Made by a program: the position numbers and the translations under genes. Under the pieces are notes generated by a model. It did not search any database, was not told the origin of the DNA, and was given only the letters and a program-made list of their open reading frames with translations. From an uncultured Duncaniella sp. (GTDB taxonomy: Bacteria > Bacteroidota > Bacteroidia > Bacteroidales > Muribaculaceae), in assembly GCA_910584825.1 (NCBI GenBank), contig CAJUCI010000018.1:1-54342 (forward strand): a stretch of DNA of 54,342 nt. The letters are read 5' to 3'. This document shows, in pieces, positions 32,882-44,300 of the stretch (its first letter is position 1; each line of letters starts with the position of its first letter).

Positions 32882-33232
32882 CTACATGTCGTTCTGCTTG
32901 GCGAGGTCTGCAAGCCTTTCTTCTATCGTGGTGGTAACATCGCCCGACAAAGACACCTCGGCAGACACGGACTGCATCTTTGCCGTGTGGTAAGGGAGCA
33001 GTTGTATTTGTGCTGCCGCTCTTTCTTTTGGCTCCATCAAGGCGGAGTCAATATCGAAGCGCGACACGAGAGTGCCGACTTCAACTTTTAATATATTTGC
33101 TGTCTCCTCATCCTCCACCTTTATAGTTGGCTTGAAGTATGCCTCGCTGTGTGTGCGAAGATGCTCTTTGAGCGGATTGGGTTTGTTAGGAGTGCCTTTC
33201 TGTCGGCCTCCTGTCTTTCTTCCTTGTGCCAT
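32882..33232 (-). CDS. Small terminase subunit-like / DNA-binding protein
   Basis: A 116-aa protein starting MAQGRKTGGRQKGTPNKP at ATG 33232; a start nine residues upstream would overlap the promoter. The Gly/Arg/Lys-rich N-terminal arm followed by helices and a C-terminal LLPYHTAKMQSVSAEVSLSGD segment resembles phage TerS or DUF5681-like proteins, whose C-terminus contacts the large terminase. It would recognise DNA for packaging. It is oddly alone on the minus strand, divergent from the virion genes and pointing at the phased repeat array. An alternative is that it is the protein that binds that array. The family call is from pattern only. Confidence 0.5.
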   Translation of the reverse strand: MAQGRKTGGRQKGTPNKPNPLKEHLRTHSEAYFKPTIKVEDEETANILKVEVGTLVSRFDIDSALMEPKERAAAQIQLLPYHTAKMQSVSAEVSLSGDVTTTIEERLADLAKQNDM

Positions 33233-33255
33233 GACTAATAAGTTAAAGTTACGAT

Positions 33256-33279
33256 GCAAAGGTATGGCTTTACCTTTGC
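33256..33279. promoter_or_regulatory. Palindromic divergent promoter
   Basis: GCAAAGGTA (33256-33264), 6-bp spacer, TACCTTTGC (33271-33279): a perfect 9-bp inverted repeat. Each arm contains a TAnnTTTG -7 box, one for the TerS-like gene and one for the virion operon. Clear TTTG -33 elements are missing on both sides, so an activator or phage-specific factor may be needed. Confidence 0.55.
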
Positions 33280-33310
33280 TCCATAATTATAACTTTTTAA
33301 TTCCGACAAT

Positions 33311-33631
33311 ATGAATGGAGGCATCATATCAGCCGCTTTGGGCTTAATCAAGGAGAAAGAGCGTCAAGGCGACAAAGCAATGGACAGGCTTCATGACGGC
33401 ATGAAAACCCAAATGGAGCTTACCGCCAATCAAGGCAGTTGGACAGGCGATTCCAAGACCCCCGAAAAGGTAGTCAAAGAAAAGGTTGTCGAAAAAGAGA
33501 AAGTAAAAGAGCCGGAAGAGGAGAAAGAGAATGAAACTCCGTCAACCCCTGCCGCGCCCTCGACTGATGACAAGAAGGAAGATGTCGCAGACATGGGCAT
33601 TATCCAACTCGCACAGGGAGCAAGTAAGTAA
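33311..33631 (+). CDS. Small charged protein of unknown function
   Basis: A 106-aa protein I cannot assign. The N-terminal third (MNGGIISAALGLIKEKERQ) is a short hydrophobic then amphipathic helix. The middle (about 50-72) is an almost pure Lys/Glu/Val stretch (KVVKEKVVEKEKVKEPEEEK). A Thr/Pro/Ala linker follows, and the end is MGIIQLAQGASK. The N-terminus resembles the start of the next gene's product in having a small Gly/Ala/Ile helix, so both may be membrane-active virion components. It is the first gene of the rightward operon, about 30 bp after the -7 box and 25 bp before the next gene. Confidence 0.65.
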   Translation: MNGGIISAALGLIKEKERQGDKAMDRLHDGMKTQMELTANQGSWTGDSKTPEKVVKEKVVEKEKVKEPEEEKENETPSTPAAPSTDDKKEDVADMGIIQLAQGASK

Positions 33632-33656
33632 GATTTAAACTCAACACCATACAGAC

Positions 33657-34154
33657 ATGGGCATATTAGGAAGCGCAATAGGTGGAGCATTGGGCATCGG
33701 GGCAAGTATCTTCGGTGGTATCAGTGCATCCAAGGCGATGAAGAAGGTCAAGAAAAATCTTGAGGGCCAGATGAAGGAAAATCAAGATTGGTATGACCGC
33801 AGATATAATGAGGACGCGACACAACGTGCCGATGCACAGCGCATCCTCACGATTACCAATGACAATATCCGTCAGCGCAATCAGCAAGCAGCAGGGGCGC
33901 AAGCGGTCATGGGCGGCACCGAAGAGAGCGTAGCCGCCGCCAAAGCCGCCAACAACCAGGCACTCGCCGATGCTACCTCGCAGATTGCCATGGCCGGTGA
34001 ACGCCGCAAAGACCAAATCGAGTCGCAGTATATGCAGACCAAATCCGACCTCAACGACAAACTCAACAATCTTGAACAGGCAAAGGCACAGAATGTCGCA
34101 CAAGCCGTGCAGGGTGTGGCCCAGGCAGGTTCAAATATGGCGAGTGTATTATAA
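33657..34154 (+). CDS. Putative internal virion/ejection protein
   Basis: A 165-aa protein. Residues 3-30 are a Gly/Ala/Ile-rich membrane-inserting segment (GILGSAIGGALGIGASIFGG). The rest is a long Gln/Ala/Asn-rich amphipathic helix (QADAQRILTITNDNIRQRNQQ, then KAANNQALADATSQIAMAGE). This layout matches small phage internal core proteins such as T7 gp14 or P22 ejection proteins, which form a channel across the envelope. No sequence family is recognised, so the role rests on architecture and on the giant protein gene downstream. 11 bp separate it from the next gene. Confidence 0.6.
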   Translation: MGILGSAIGGALGIGASIFGGISASKAMKKVKKNLEGQMKENQDWYDRRYNEDATQRADAQRILTITNDNIRQRNQQAAGAQAVMGGTEESVAAAKAANNQALADATSQIAMAGERRKDQIESQYMQTKSDLNDKLNNLEQAKAQNVAQAVQGVAQAGSNMASVL

Positions 34155-34165
34155 CGCATATCATC

Positions 34166-35287
34166 ATGGTAGACCCGAATAAACCAATCATAGATGCCCG
34201 TACAACGGTGGTAGGCGACCAACCGCCCGCCGCCGCTCCTGCGGACAGTGGAGGCTCGACTCCTCCCACACAACCGGCTGCGACACCTGTGCCCATCACG
34301 CCCGCAGGTTCCTCATCATCTTCCACCACGGTCAAGACAACCTCCACCGTTCCTATCGCAACGAGCATCCCGGAGCAATACACCGCGAGCAGCTATGCTG
34401 AACTCATACCTCAGCTCGAAAAGCGCATGGCCGAATATAAGCCGCTTTCCGAGGAGGAACTGAAGAAGCTGCGCCGCCGTCAGAAGATTGAGGGCATTAT
34501 CAGCGGCATATCGGATGCAGCACAGGCCGTGTCTAATCTCTGGTTCACTTCTCAGTATGCGCCGAACATGTATAACCCCAAAGAGGGCATGTCGGCCAAG
34601 GCCAAAGAGCGGTTCGACAAGGAGAAGGCACAGCGCGAGGCCGATGCTGACAAGTATCTGCAATATGCGCTCACCATAGGCAAGATGAAGGATGCCGACA
34701 AGGAGCGAGGCTTACAGGCATGGAAAACCGAGCAGACCCTCGCACGTCAAGACCGTGCGTTTGATGCAGGGCGAAAAGACCGCGAGGATGATATTGCTTT
34801 CCGCAACAAGGATTATGACGAGCGTGTGCGTCAGTGGCAAGCCAACTTTGACCGTCAAGGCGAATGGCACGAAGAGGAAGGTCAGCGTTGGGAGCGTCAG
34901 TTTAAGGAAAGTGTGCGACAGTTCAATGTGAGTGCCGCCAATGAAAGAGCGCGTATCAACTTGGAGTCTCAACGCCTCGCCCATTCATTAAAGGAAGGTC
35001 AGATGACATTCAACCTCGGCTCCGGCAATGGCAACGTTACGCTGACACTCGACAAACTCAACGCTCAGACTGTATCGCGCATCTACAGCACACTACCCGC
35101 CAATGTGCGCTCACAGGTACAAGGAGACCCGATTGTGCAGAATGGCTTTGTCGTGGGCTACAAACCCCCGACAACAGAGGCTATGCTTATTGCCATCGGT
35201 GCCAACGTGGAGAGTTCACCGGCCACACAGAACGCTATCAAGCAGGTTGCAGGTTTGGAAACCGGCAATAAGCCCGCAGGTTATTAA
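34166..35287 (+). CDS. Coiled-coil protein, putative virion component
   Basis: A 373-aa protein with three parts. Residues 1-70 are Pro/Thr/Ser/Ala-rich and disordered. Residues 75-280 are strongly charged and helical (AKERFDKEKAQREADADKYL, then a long Arg/Asp/Glu/Gln stretch ending QRLAHSLKEGQ). Residues 285-373 form a compact domain (NVTLTLDKLNAQTVSRIYSTL, DPIVQNGFVVGYKPPTTEAM). I recognise no family. The position between the putative ejection protein and the giant gene, with 11- and 21-bp gaps, argues for one operon and a shared role in the virion or in DNA entry. Confidence 0.65.
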   Translation: MVDPNKPIIDARTTVVGDQPPAAAPADSGGSTPPTQPAATPVPITPAGSSSSSTTVKTTSTVPIATSIPEQYTASSYAELIPQLEKRMAEYKPLSEEELKKLRRRQKIEGIISGISDAAQAVSNLWFTSQYAPNMYNPKEGMSAKAKERFDKEKAQREADADKYLQYALTIGKMKDADKERGLQAWKTEQTLARQDRAFDAGRKDREDDIAFRNKDYDERVRQWQANFDRQGEWHEEEGQRWERQFKESVRQFNVSAANERARINLESQRLAHSLKEGQMTFNLGSGNGNVTLTLDKLNAQTVSRIYSTLPANVRSQVQGDPIVQNGFVVGYKPPTTEAMLIAIGANVESSPATQNAIKQVAGLETGNKPAGY

Positions 35288-35308
35288 CGACATTCATTAT
35301 CACGATAT

Positions 35309-38300
35309 ATGGCTAATCCCAACGATAATTTACGCAGACTGTATCAGAACGGCTTGAAGCACTTCTCTCTGCCCGACTTCGATACATTCCAACAAGACAT
35401 GAAAGATGAGCAGAAGCGTAGGCGATTCTATAACAATATGCTTGAAGCCTACTCTCTGCCCGATTTCGATACGTTCTCAACAGACATAGGTGCTGTTACT
35501 GTTGCCGTTTCCTCGACCGCACCCGCACAAGCGACCGCACAGCCTCAGCAATCCCCGGCGACCGTTCAGCCTGTAACCGACAATACGGCGCAACAGGCTG
35601 CAGTCAAGCCCACCGTTGAATCTTCCACTCAGCCCGAACAGCCGGAGGGGTGGAGACCCTCGCCTATACAGCAGAGAGCATTTCAGATGCAAATGGACGC
35701 CGCCAATGCCCGACTGAAGAAGCAGGGCGAAGAATTTCAGCAGCGCATGGAGGGCATTAGGAAAGGTAACAAGCCCGGAGCCTTCATGGGTGAGCGTGAG
35801 TATAACCCTCAGACCATGCAGATGGAAACGGCATACTACACCACCCAAGGCGACCGCGTGGCCACTCAGATGCAACAGAGCCACGCCAACACGGAGTATC
35901 ATCAGTGGTGGGAGAATAACACCGAAGCCGGTCAGCGGTCAAAGGAGCAGCGACTTCAGCGCGAATTCGATGACCGACTCGCGCGCCTTTGGCAACGTCA
36001 TAACCCTGCCAAGGGCGAAAACGCCGCAGAACAGGCGTGGTCAGCAGCTGAATCTGCGTATTATTCAGCAGTAGACCACAATCGCGATAATACCAATCTG
36101 ATGATTAGCAGCTTCGCGATGAACAGTTCGGATGCCGCCGCATTCAAGCAGATGGAAACTGTTGACAACTTCACTGACAGGCTAACCACTCATGACTTGG
36201 ATGCGCTCATGGATAACGCATGGGGCAATCTCGGCGAAGAGGGTCAGAAAGCACTCATTGATGATTGCTATCAGATGTTGCGCTATCGCAATCCCGGAGC
36301 TGATGAACTTGTGTTATACAATCACGCCAAGGAATTTGCGCGTCAGCAGTCAGACTTGCGCATGTATAATCTTGCCGTGGAGAAAAATCTGCCCAAGAGC
36401 AATCTTGAATACTTTATGCGGAAGATTGGCGACATGAACCTTGTCACCAATATCGGTAAAGGCATCGCTGTTAACCGCGTAGGGAAAACAGGCGACATGG
36501 CCGCTAACGAAGCCGCCAACGAGATATACCGACAGGACGGCCACAAGATACTTGACGTGGCCGGCATGGTAGCAGGTTTCGCCCTCGACCCCACGACATG
36601 GATGTCAGCCGGTGTTGGAGGTGCTGCAACTCGTGGTACAATGTGGCTCGGTGGTCGTTGGTTGGCAGGTAGAGGTGCATCCGCAGCCGTCACCCAAGCC
36701 GCCACACGTCAGTTCGCTACATCCATGACAGGCCGCATTGTCGGAGGTATTGCCGGAGGTGCAGCCAACTTCGGCACATTCGAGGGTGTCAAGGAAGTGG
36801 AGAACCAATTCGCCCACGGTGGTCATATCGTAGGACAGGATGAAACAGGCCGATACATTAACGAAGGATATTCAGCCGGAGCGGTAGCAGGTCAGTTCGG
36901 CCACGGCCTCCTTATGGGTGGTGCCGTTGGTTGGCTCGGCCCTGTATCTGGAAACGTGTCCGACAAACTTGTGCGGGCCACATCAAGCACAGTTGGCAAG
37001 GTTGCCACTCGCGCAGGTGTCTATACAGGTGCCACTCTCGCCGAGGGTACAATCTTCTCTGTCCCCGAATGGATAGAGGGAGAGCGCGATGCAATGGACG
37101 TGTGGAATGACAACATGGCCATGATGGTAGGTTTCAAAGCCAAGCACATGCTCAAGAGTGCCGGCGGTGTCCTCGGCGACCTCAAAGCATCATTTGACAG
37201 CCCCACCAACGGAAGCAAGAACCGCCTGGATTTTGATAGCCGTCTGCGTCAGCGCATGGACGCTCCGTCAGACGGAGGTCTTGCCCTTACCAAGGATGAG
37301 CAAGCCGAGCTGCAGCGTTATGGCTACGACCTCCGCGACCTTGTGGAGAGTGCAGAGCGCACCGGCAACGCCAAAGAGGGCGGTCTTATCGCGCAGAACG
37401 CCCCCGAAATTGTCAGCCGCCTTACTGATATGGTCAATGACCCGCGTGTCAGCGAGGCAGCGCGAGCCAAGATGTATTACTATGCCACCGGGCGAATGCT
37501 TCCGATGTCAACCGTCATGCGCGGAGAAATGTTTGAGGCCGGCAACGGAGGCTTCATTGTAGAGTCGCAGGGCGCAAACGGTGTTATCACATCTCGCTCA
37601 TTCAAGAACCGCAAAGCCGCAGACCTTGAATTGGAGCGCATCAACCGCCAAACCGAGCTGAACAGCATCGAACTCGGAGAGCGTTATCAGCAGACCGCAG
37701 ACTTCGAGAACCGTTTGCAGGACGCTTGCCGTACCGTAGCAGAAGAAAACGGTTGGGATATGGTAGAGGTCTACCGTGTCTGTGAGGAAGCACGGCGCAA
37801 TCATCAACGTGGCGGCGACAAGCAGTTTGATGAGGTGCAGCAGAATATCCTCCGCAAGGTCACTGACGCAATGGGCGAGTTTGAAGAAACAGGAGTGACC
37901 GATGCAATCCGAGGGCGCATCAATGAGAAGTATGGTGTAGACATTGACTCAGCAATCCGCAAGGAAGCCAACCGCCGCACACAGGCAGAGCAGACCGCCA
38001 TAGATGAGTATATTGATGAACTTATCCCCAACAAAGCCAAAGCCAACCCTGTAGAGGATGCCGAGGCAGAGGACATCACCAATCAGAAATTGCTCACAGA
38101 GGATGCGACCGACAACCCATTGCGCCCCGAAGAGCCGGTAGACCCTCGCTTTGAAGATGATTATGATTTTGTAGGCAACGACCCACACAAGCCCGCAGAG
38201 CAGCCGATAGGTCGCGCCGTGATGAAATACCAAGACCGCCAAGTTGAGGTGTTGAGTGGCCGCGTAGTGCTGACCGATGACGGCACCATGGTTGACAAGG

Positions 38301-41300
38301 AACGCAGCGATGCCTCTATTGTCATTCGTGACCTTGCCACAGGTGAGATTGAAATGGTGTCGCCGGATGCTATTCTATCTTACGAGGAATACCCCGAAAC
38401 GATGAGCGTTGAGGAAGTGGAAGCATCCATGCGGCGCGAAGGAGCGGAAGCACCTCAACCCGAAGTTGAGCCTCAATCCAAATACACCTCCGGTCAAATC
38501 AAGATACGCAACTCTGACGGCACGGAGACACGTGGATTCCTCACCGGCGAAGTAGATGAGAACGGCAACCATGAGTACTATGTCGAGGGCGACCTGCGCC
38601 GCTTGCATTATGCCTCCGACTACGAACTTGACAACATCCTCTCTGAATATATTCCCGACAAGCCTCAGCAGACGCAGGAGGCGCAGTCGAGCGCGCCCAA
38701 GCCCGAAGACCCCAACAGACCCAAGCCCGAAGGCGTGGCAAATGTAGAGGACTACGACAACGGATATTCCAACGGCATTGAGACCGCTCAAAACCTTTCG
38801 GATGCACAACTGACGGAAGAAATCAGCAAACTCCGCAATGATGCAGAGACGCTGACGGACTTTGGCAGGGGTTGGCTCGAAGCCCATGAATATGAACAGC
38901 AGAGGCGACAGTTGGCTGCTCAACCCACGCCCGACCCCAATGTTGGTCTTGACGGTCCCCGCCATGCCCAGGATGTCGGAGCACCTGCACCGCAGAACAC
39001 AATGACTGACCCTCGTGCAGTCGTTCCCGAAAATGCAGAAACCGTTCCCAATATTGGCGAAAATGCCGAAATTCCTACGGAAAATCGTGAATTATCTACG
39101 GAAAGCGTTCCCAAAACTGAAGATTCTGTAGAGAACGTACAGCAGACTACCGATGACGGCTTCATTCCCATCGACCCCTCAATAAAGCCGGATGAGAATG
39201 GAAATATAACCGTTCCACCCGCAGATGCTCCACAGCAGGAGCTGACACCCCTGCAGCGCATCCCACGCAATGACAAAGGCGAGCCTGTCTTTGAGTTGGC
39301 CGAAAGTCCCGAAGTAGGTTGGGATGCCCTTGTTGAGTTCAGCGAGGGCGATACCGCCACAGCCAAAGAGATAGCCGACACCATGGCCGAGGAGAAGCGC
39401 AAAGCATACGAAAAGGCGCAGAAACTCAAACCCAAGGGCAAGACACCGACCGAGATACTCGCATCCAAGAAAGCCAATGCCGCCCAACTCACACAGGCCG
39501 AGAATGAATATAACCTGTGGCAGCGTATGGCGCGTGTAGAACAGTCAAGACAGGATGCAATCCGCTCACAGCAGGAAGCAGAGGCGCGTAGACTTGCGGC
39601 TGAACGTGCCGAGGCTGAGAAAGCCGAGAGAGAAGCCCGCGAGGAAGCAGCGCGTCTTGAACGTGAGGCATTGGAGGGTATTCCCGAATGGCACATGGAC
39701 ACTCCCGAAAATGCCCGCAAGCGTGGTGTACGCCGTTTCAGTGGTCAGATGTTCACACGCCAAGAGTCGGTGCAGGGTGTTGTCGGTAATGAGGTTGAAG
39801 TAAAATTCTCTCAGAAAGACCTCCCCAAAGGTCATTTGGCCGTCATCGAGGCCCCGCAGTTACAGCCCTCGCACATACAGGGACAGCGCAACCCCATGTT
39901 CTTTATTGAGGAGGCACAGCCCAAGAACCGTGCCGAGGCCGTATCTATGTTTGCCGCCAAAGAAATGGCAGAGAGCATCCGTCCACAGGAAATCACCGGC
40001 AGTGCCACAGCTTACACCGGCGCACCGACCGTGAACACTCGTGGTGAGGTGATACAGGGCAACAACCGCTCTGACGCTCTCCGTTACCTGTGGGAGAATA
40101 AACTGCCCGAACAGCAGCAGACCTACAAACAATACCTCATCGACAATGCAGAGCAGTTCGGCCTCGACCCCGAAGCGGTCAACGCCATGCAGCAGCCAGT
40201 CCTTGTCAATATGCTTGACGTGGACGATGCCGAGGCTATCCGTCTGGGTCAAATGACCGCACAGGATACCGAGAGCGGCGGTGTTGAGCGTATCAAGCCG
40301 AAGAATGTAGCACAGAAACTCGGAGAGGATATGCGCTCCTTTGCCTCGCAGTTACTCCGTAGCGGCGATGAGGAGGCCTCATTCGGTCAGCTTGTGGACC
40401 GTAACGGCACCGAGGTGTTGAAATGGATGGCGCAGAAAGGTGCTATCACCAACACGCAGTATCAGTCGGCATTCGACAGCAAGGGCAATCTCACCGCCGA
40501 GGCCAAGAACGACCTGCAGAAAGTCCTGTATCAAGCCGTATTCAAAGGAGGCTCACAGCAGTTGGAAGAGATGTTTGACAAACTCCCCGCCAAAGCACAG
40601 CGAGCAATCCTCTCTACCGCCTTCCGCGATATGGATTCGCCATTTGAGGGCAAGATGCTACCCGAAATTCAAGCCTCAATAGTGGCATACAACCTGCTTA
40701 TGAGCGACCCGACATTTGCGGATGCAAAGAATATGGAGGAAGTTCTGAGGGTTGTTGAGGGCTTCAAACGCTCAATCCAACTCGATGATAGGTTTGAGCA
40801 GTATATGCCTGCCGATAATTTTAGTAACTTTGCATTGCATCTGGCCGCGATGTATAAAGCCAACGACATGTCGCAATCGACACTCGCAAGCTACTTCAAC
40901 CAGATGTATGACCTCGCGCAAGGCAAGAAGGCCGCTACACTCTTTGAGGAGGCCGACACAACAGAATATCCGCTTGCGGACGTTATTAAACAGGTATTAA
41001 ACATAGATTATAAACCGGCGAAGAATGGAAACAACAATGTCGCAAATGGAGGTGCTGATGTGGCTCTCCGTAATCAAGCAAGCCCAGGAGGGGAACCCCG
41101 AGGCAGTGAACCACCTGCAAGCAGAGAACAAACTCCGGCAGGAACAGAACCGTCCGAGCGTGGAGCAGGAGCTGCAGATGATAGCCGAAGAGCAGGAGCG
41201 CCTATCCAAAATAACATACCCGAAAAGAAAGAGGTAGCATCAACAGACCCTCGCACGATGCCCGATAATGAGAAAGCGCGGCGAGGAGATATGTTGCGTA

Positions 41301-44300
41301 ATGCCGAAGCCATACCCGTTGAAAAGGATGTAATTGTAAGTGATGGAGAGTTATCTGCGAGGAAGGTCGCAGAGGCTTGGTGGGATGCTAATGTTGGCGA
41401 CCCTGTATTCTATGAAACGGAAGCCGGAGAGGTCGAAATTGCTAAATCCTCAATTAAGGACTCTCTCTCACACGGATATAATCAAGCAAAACTTGATGCA
41501 CTGACATCACTGTCGGAGGGCTTTAGAAATGCTACTTATTTGGGTACACTTCCCGACTTTGCAAGACCCGGTGTGCAGAACCATTATTTTGCATACCCCA
41601 TATTCTATGATGGACAACGTAGGTATGTGTTCTGCCGTGCGATGGCCACTAACAACAAAAATAAGTTGTATGTCCATGAAGTGTTCTTGGAGGAGGCAAT
41701 AAATAAAAGCAATACCCTTCAAACCATTGCCAGTGCGTCAAAAGACGGTGAGCTTCATGGAGGTATTGCTTTATATAGAGCCATTTTGAAAAATGTCCTT
41801 GACAACTCTCTACCCGCACTTGAGACATCTCCTGCCACGGTTGATGGAAAAGTTCAAGACACTTCAAAAGGTGGCAATCTTTTGAGCGGGAATTCTTCGT
41901 TATCGGAATCTTCTGAGCGCAAAGTTACTAACTCTGCATCAGATAAACAAGAGAATAGTGAAGAAAGTTCGATACAAACCGCTGATAACAAGGAAGAGCA
42001 GACTGTTCAGTCCGCTGTAGAGGCAGCATCCGCCGATGTGAACACCGACCCCACCCCGGCACAGGCAGAAGCGGGCAACTACAAGAAAGGTCATGTTACC
42101 ATAGGCGAGTTTGACATCACCATTGAGAATCCTGCCGGAAGCACCCGCAAAGGTGTAGATGCAAACGGTAAGGAATGGAGCACCACCATGGCCAATGCTT
42201 ACGGCTACATCAAAGGCACCGAAGGTGTAGACGGCGACCATATAGACGTGTTCCTGCATCAAGACATGGATGAGTGGAACGGACGCAAGGTTTTTGTCGT
42301 TGACCAAACAAATACTGACGGCTCTTTCGATGAGCATAAGGTTATGCTTGGATTCAACGACAAGGACGAGGCTATGAGCGCATATCTCGCCAACTATGAC
42401 GCAACATGGCAACAGACCCATCCCGGCTTAAGAATCTCCGAGACCAACATCGAGGACTTCAACAAGTGGGTACAGTCAAGCCACCGCAAGACTAAACCGT
42501 TTGCAGACTATTCGACCGTCAGCAAGGTAACCGAGCAGCCCACATCATCGACAATCACCGGCGAGGGCTATAAGGTAGAGCCGAAGCCCTACACCAACAA
42601 GCAGGGCAAGACGCTCGACACATATCTCGTCAGGTTTGACCGCGATTTCTCCAAAGAGGAATTGTCGGCCCTTCGTGCGAAAGCCAAGGCTCTCAAAGGT
42701 TGGTACGACCGTGAGAGCATGGGTTGGATGCTGCGCAGTAGTGAGGATGCCAAAGCCTTTGCCGATGAGGTTACGGCCAAGAGCGAGGACGAGGTTGCAG
42801 ACGAGGCACCCCTGTCAATGGCCGACATGGAGAAACCTGCGGCCAAACCCAAGAAAGCCGAGACACCTGCCAAACCGACCAAAAGCCCGATGAAGCAGGT
42901 TGACGTTGAGGGAGTGTTCGATGCACTCAAGACGAAAGGCGAAACCAAGCTGAGCGACCATGCCAAACCCGTTGAGGACGCTCCCAAGCCGAAGAAGCGC
43001 AGATGGATTAGCGATGAAGATGCCGATGAGTTTGACAGCCTCCGCAAAGACCTGCGCAGCCATTTCGGCAAAGGCGATGATATAGTCCAGGAGGGAGCAG
43101 AGGGTTACGGCAAGCCCCAGCCCAAGCAGATGGACGCAGAGGTTCTGCGCATGGGAACACGCATGACCTACCTTATGATGAAGGGCGGTCTGCGCTCCTT
43201 TGCCGACTACTGCGAGGCGATGAAAGATGAGCTGCCCGACATATTCGATGAAATGCGTCCCCATCTGAAATCTCTCTATGCCGCCGCGCAGAACATGGAG
43301 GAGGTGATGCAACTCGGTTGGGATGAAGAGATGGACGACCGCAAGACCGTCAAGGCATTTGACGTCTACAACTTCGACAAGCCCGGCGCCAAAGACATCA
43401 TCGCCACCGCACAGCACACCGTGGATGAGCGTGAATCGCAGAAGCAGACCGACCAAATAATTCAAACACTCAAAGACCAACGCAATGAGCAAAGAAAAAA
43501 AGAGGCTGACGAAACATCAGCAGATACAGAAGCTATTGTCAACAAAGCAGAGGCTTCTGCAGACGAAATCGAAAGTCAACTCGAAGCTGCAACAACTGAG
43601 GAAGATGCCGAAAGACTCTCTTCTGCACTCGACAAAGAGATAGAGGAGGTCAACAAGCAGCTCGCCCTTCTCGGCTACTATGAAGCCGACCCAGTTGATA
43701 AAGACTTCAACGAGGCAAACGGCTATATGCGTAATGCAGAGCGTAAGGCGACACAGGACGCACATAACCTCGCCACACAGTTAGCGTCTGATCTCGGTCT
43801 TACCATAGACCCCAAAGACAAGGTCAAGAAATCCAAATATGGCTTCGGCAGCAAGATTGCCCATAGCAATGTCGCACCCGCCGGAGGAGAGGTGTATATC
43901 ACCCTGCCGCTTGCCGAAAATCGCGAGCTGTCAATATGGCTCAGTCTTGAAAAGAACGAGCCGTGGCTTGACCGTGGCCGTGAGGACAGATACGATGAGG
44001 ATTTGGTTCTGACCGGCATAATGTACCGTGTGGAGAATCCCAATGGAGGGGAACGCTACATAACAAGCAATCACAATATCTCCCCGACCGCCACCTACGA
44101 TGAGCTGCTTGCGTCCATCCGCAGATTGGTACGCGACTATCTGCCCGCAGACGTAGTCAAACCCGCCACACCCCTCACGCCGCAGCCCGGCGAGGATATG
44201 GTAGGTATGGCGAAGCGAGTTGCCGAGTCGCGTTCAGAGAATAGACCTGCAGTAGAATCCGACAAACCTATGGAAGATTTGTTTGCAGGCAAGAAATCTT

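Noticed and set aside
40825..40832. TAACTTTG promoter-like box inside the giant gene (another at 50329-50336)
   Set aside because: Both encode Asn-Phe-Ala in the giant frame and have no -33 partner, so chance is enough.
43485..43643. A fourth +1-frame nested ORF (52 aa, Lys/Gln/Leu-rich)
   Set aside because: The giant frame here is a convincing acidic coiled coil. A Lys/Leu/Gln-rich shadow is what Glu/Ala-rich codons give in +1. The codon-position signal is also weaker.
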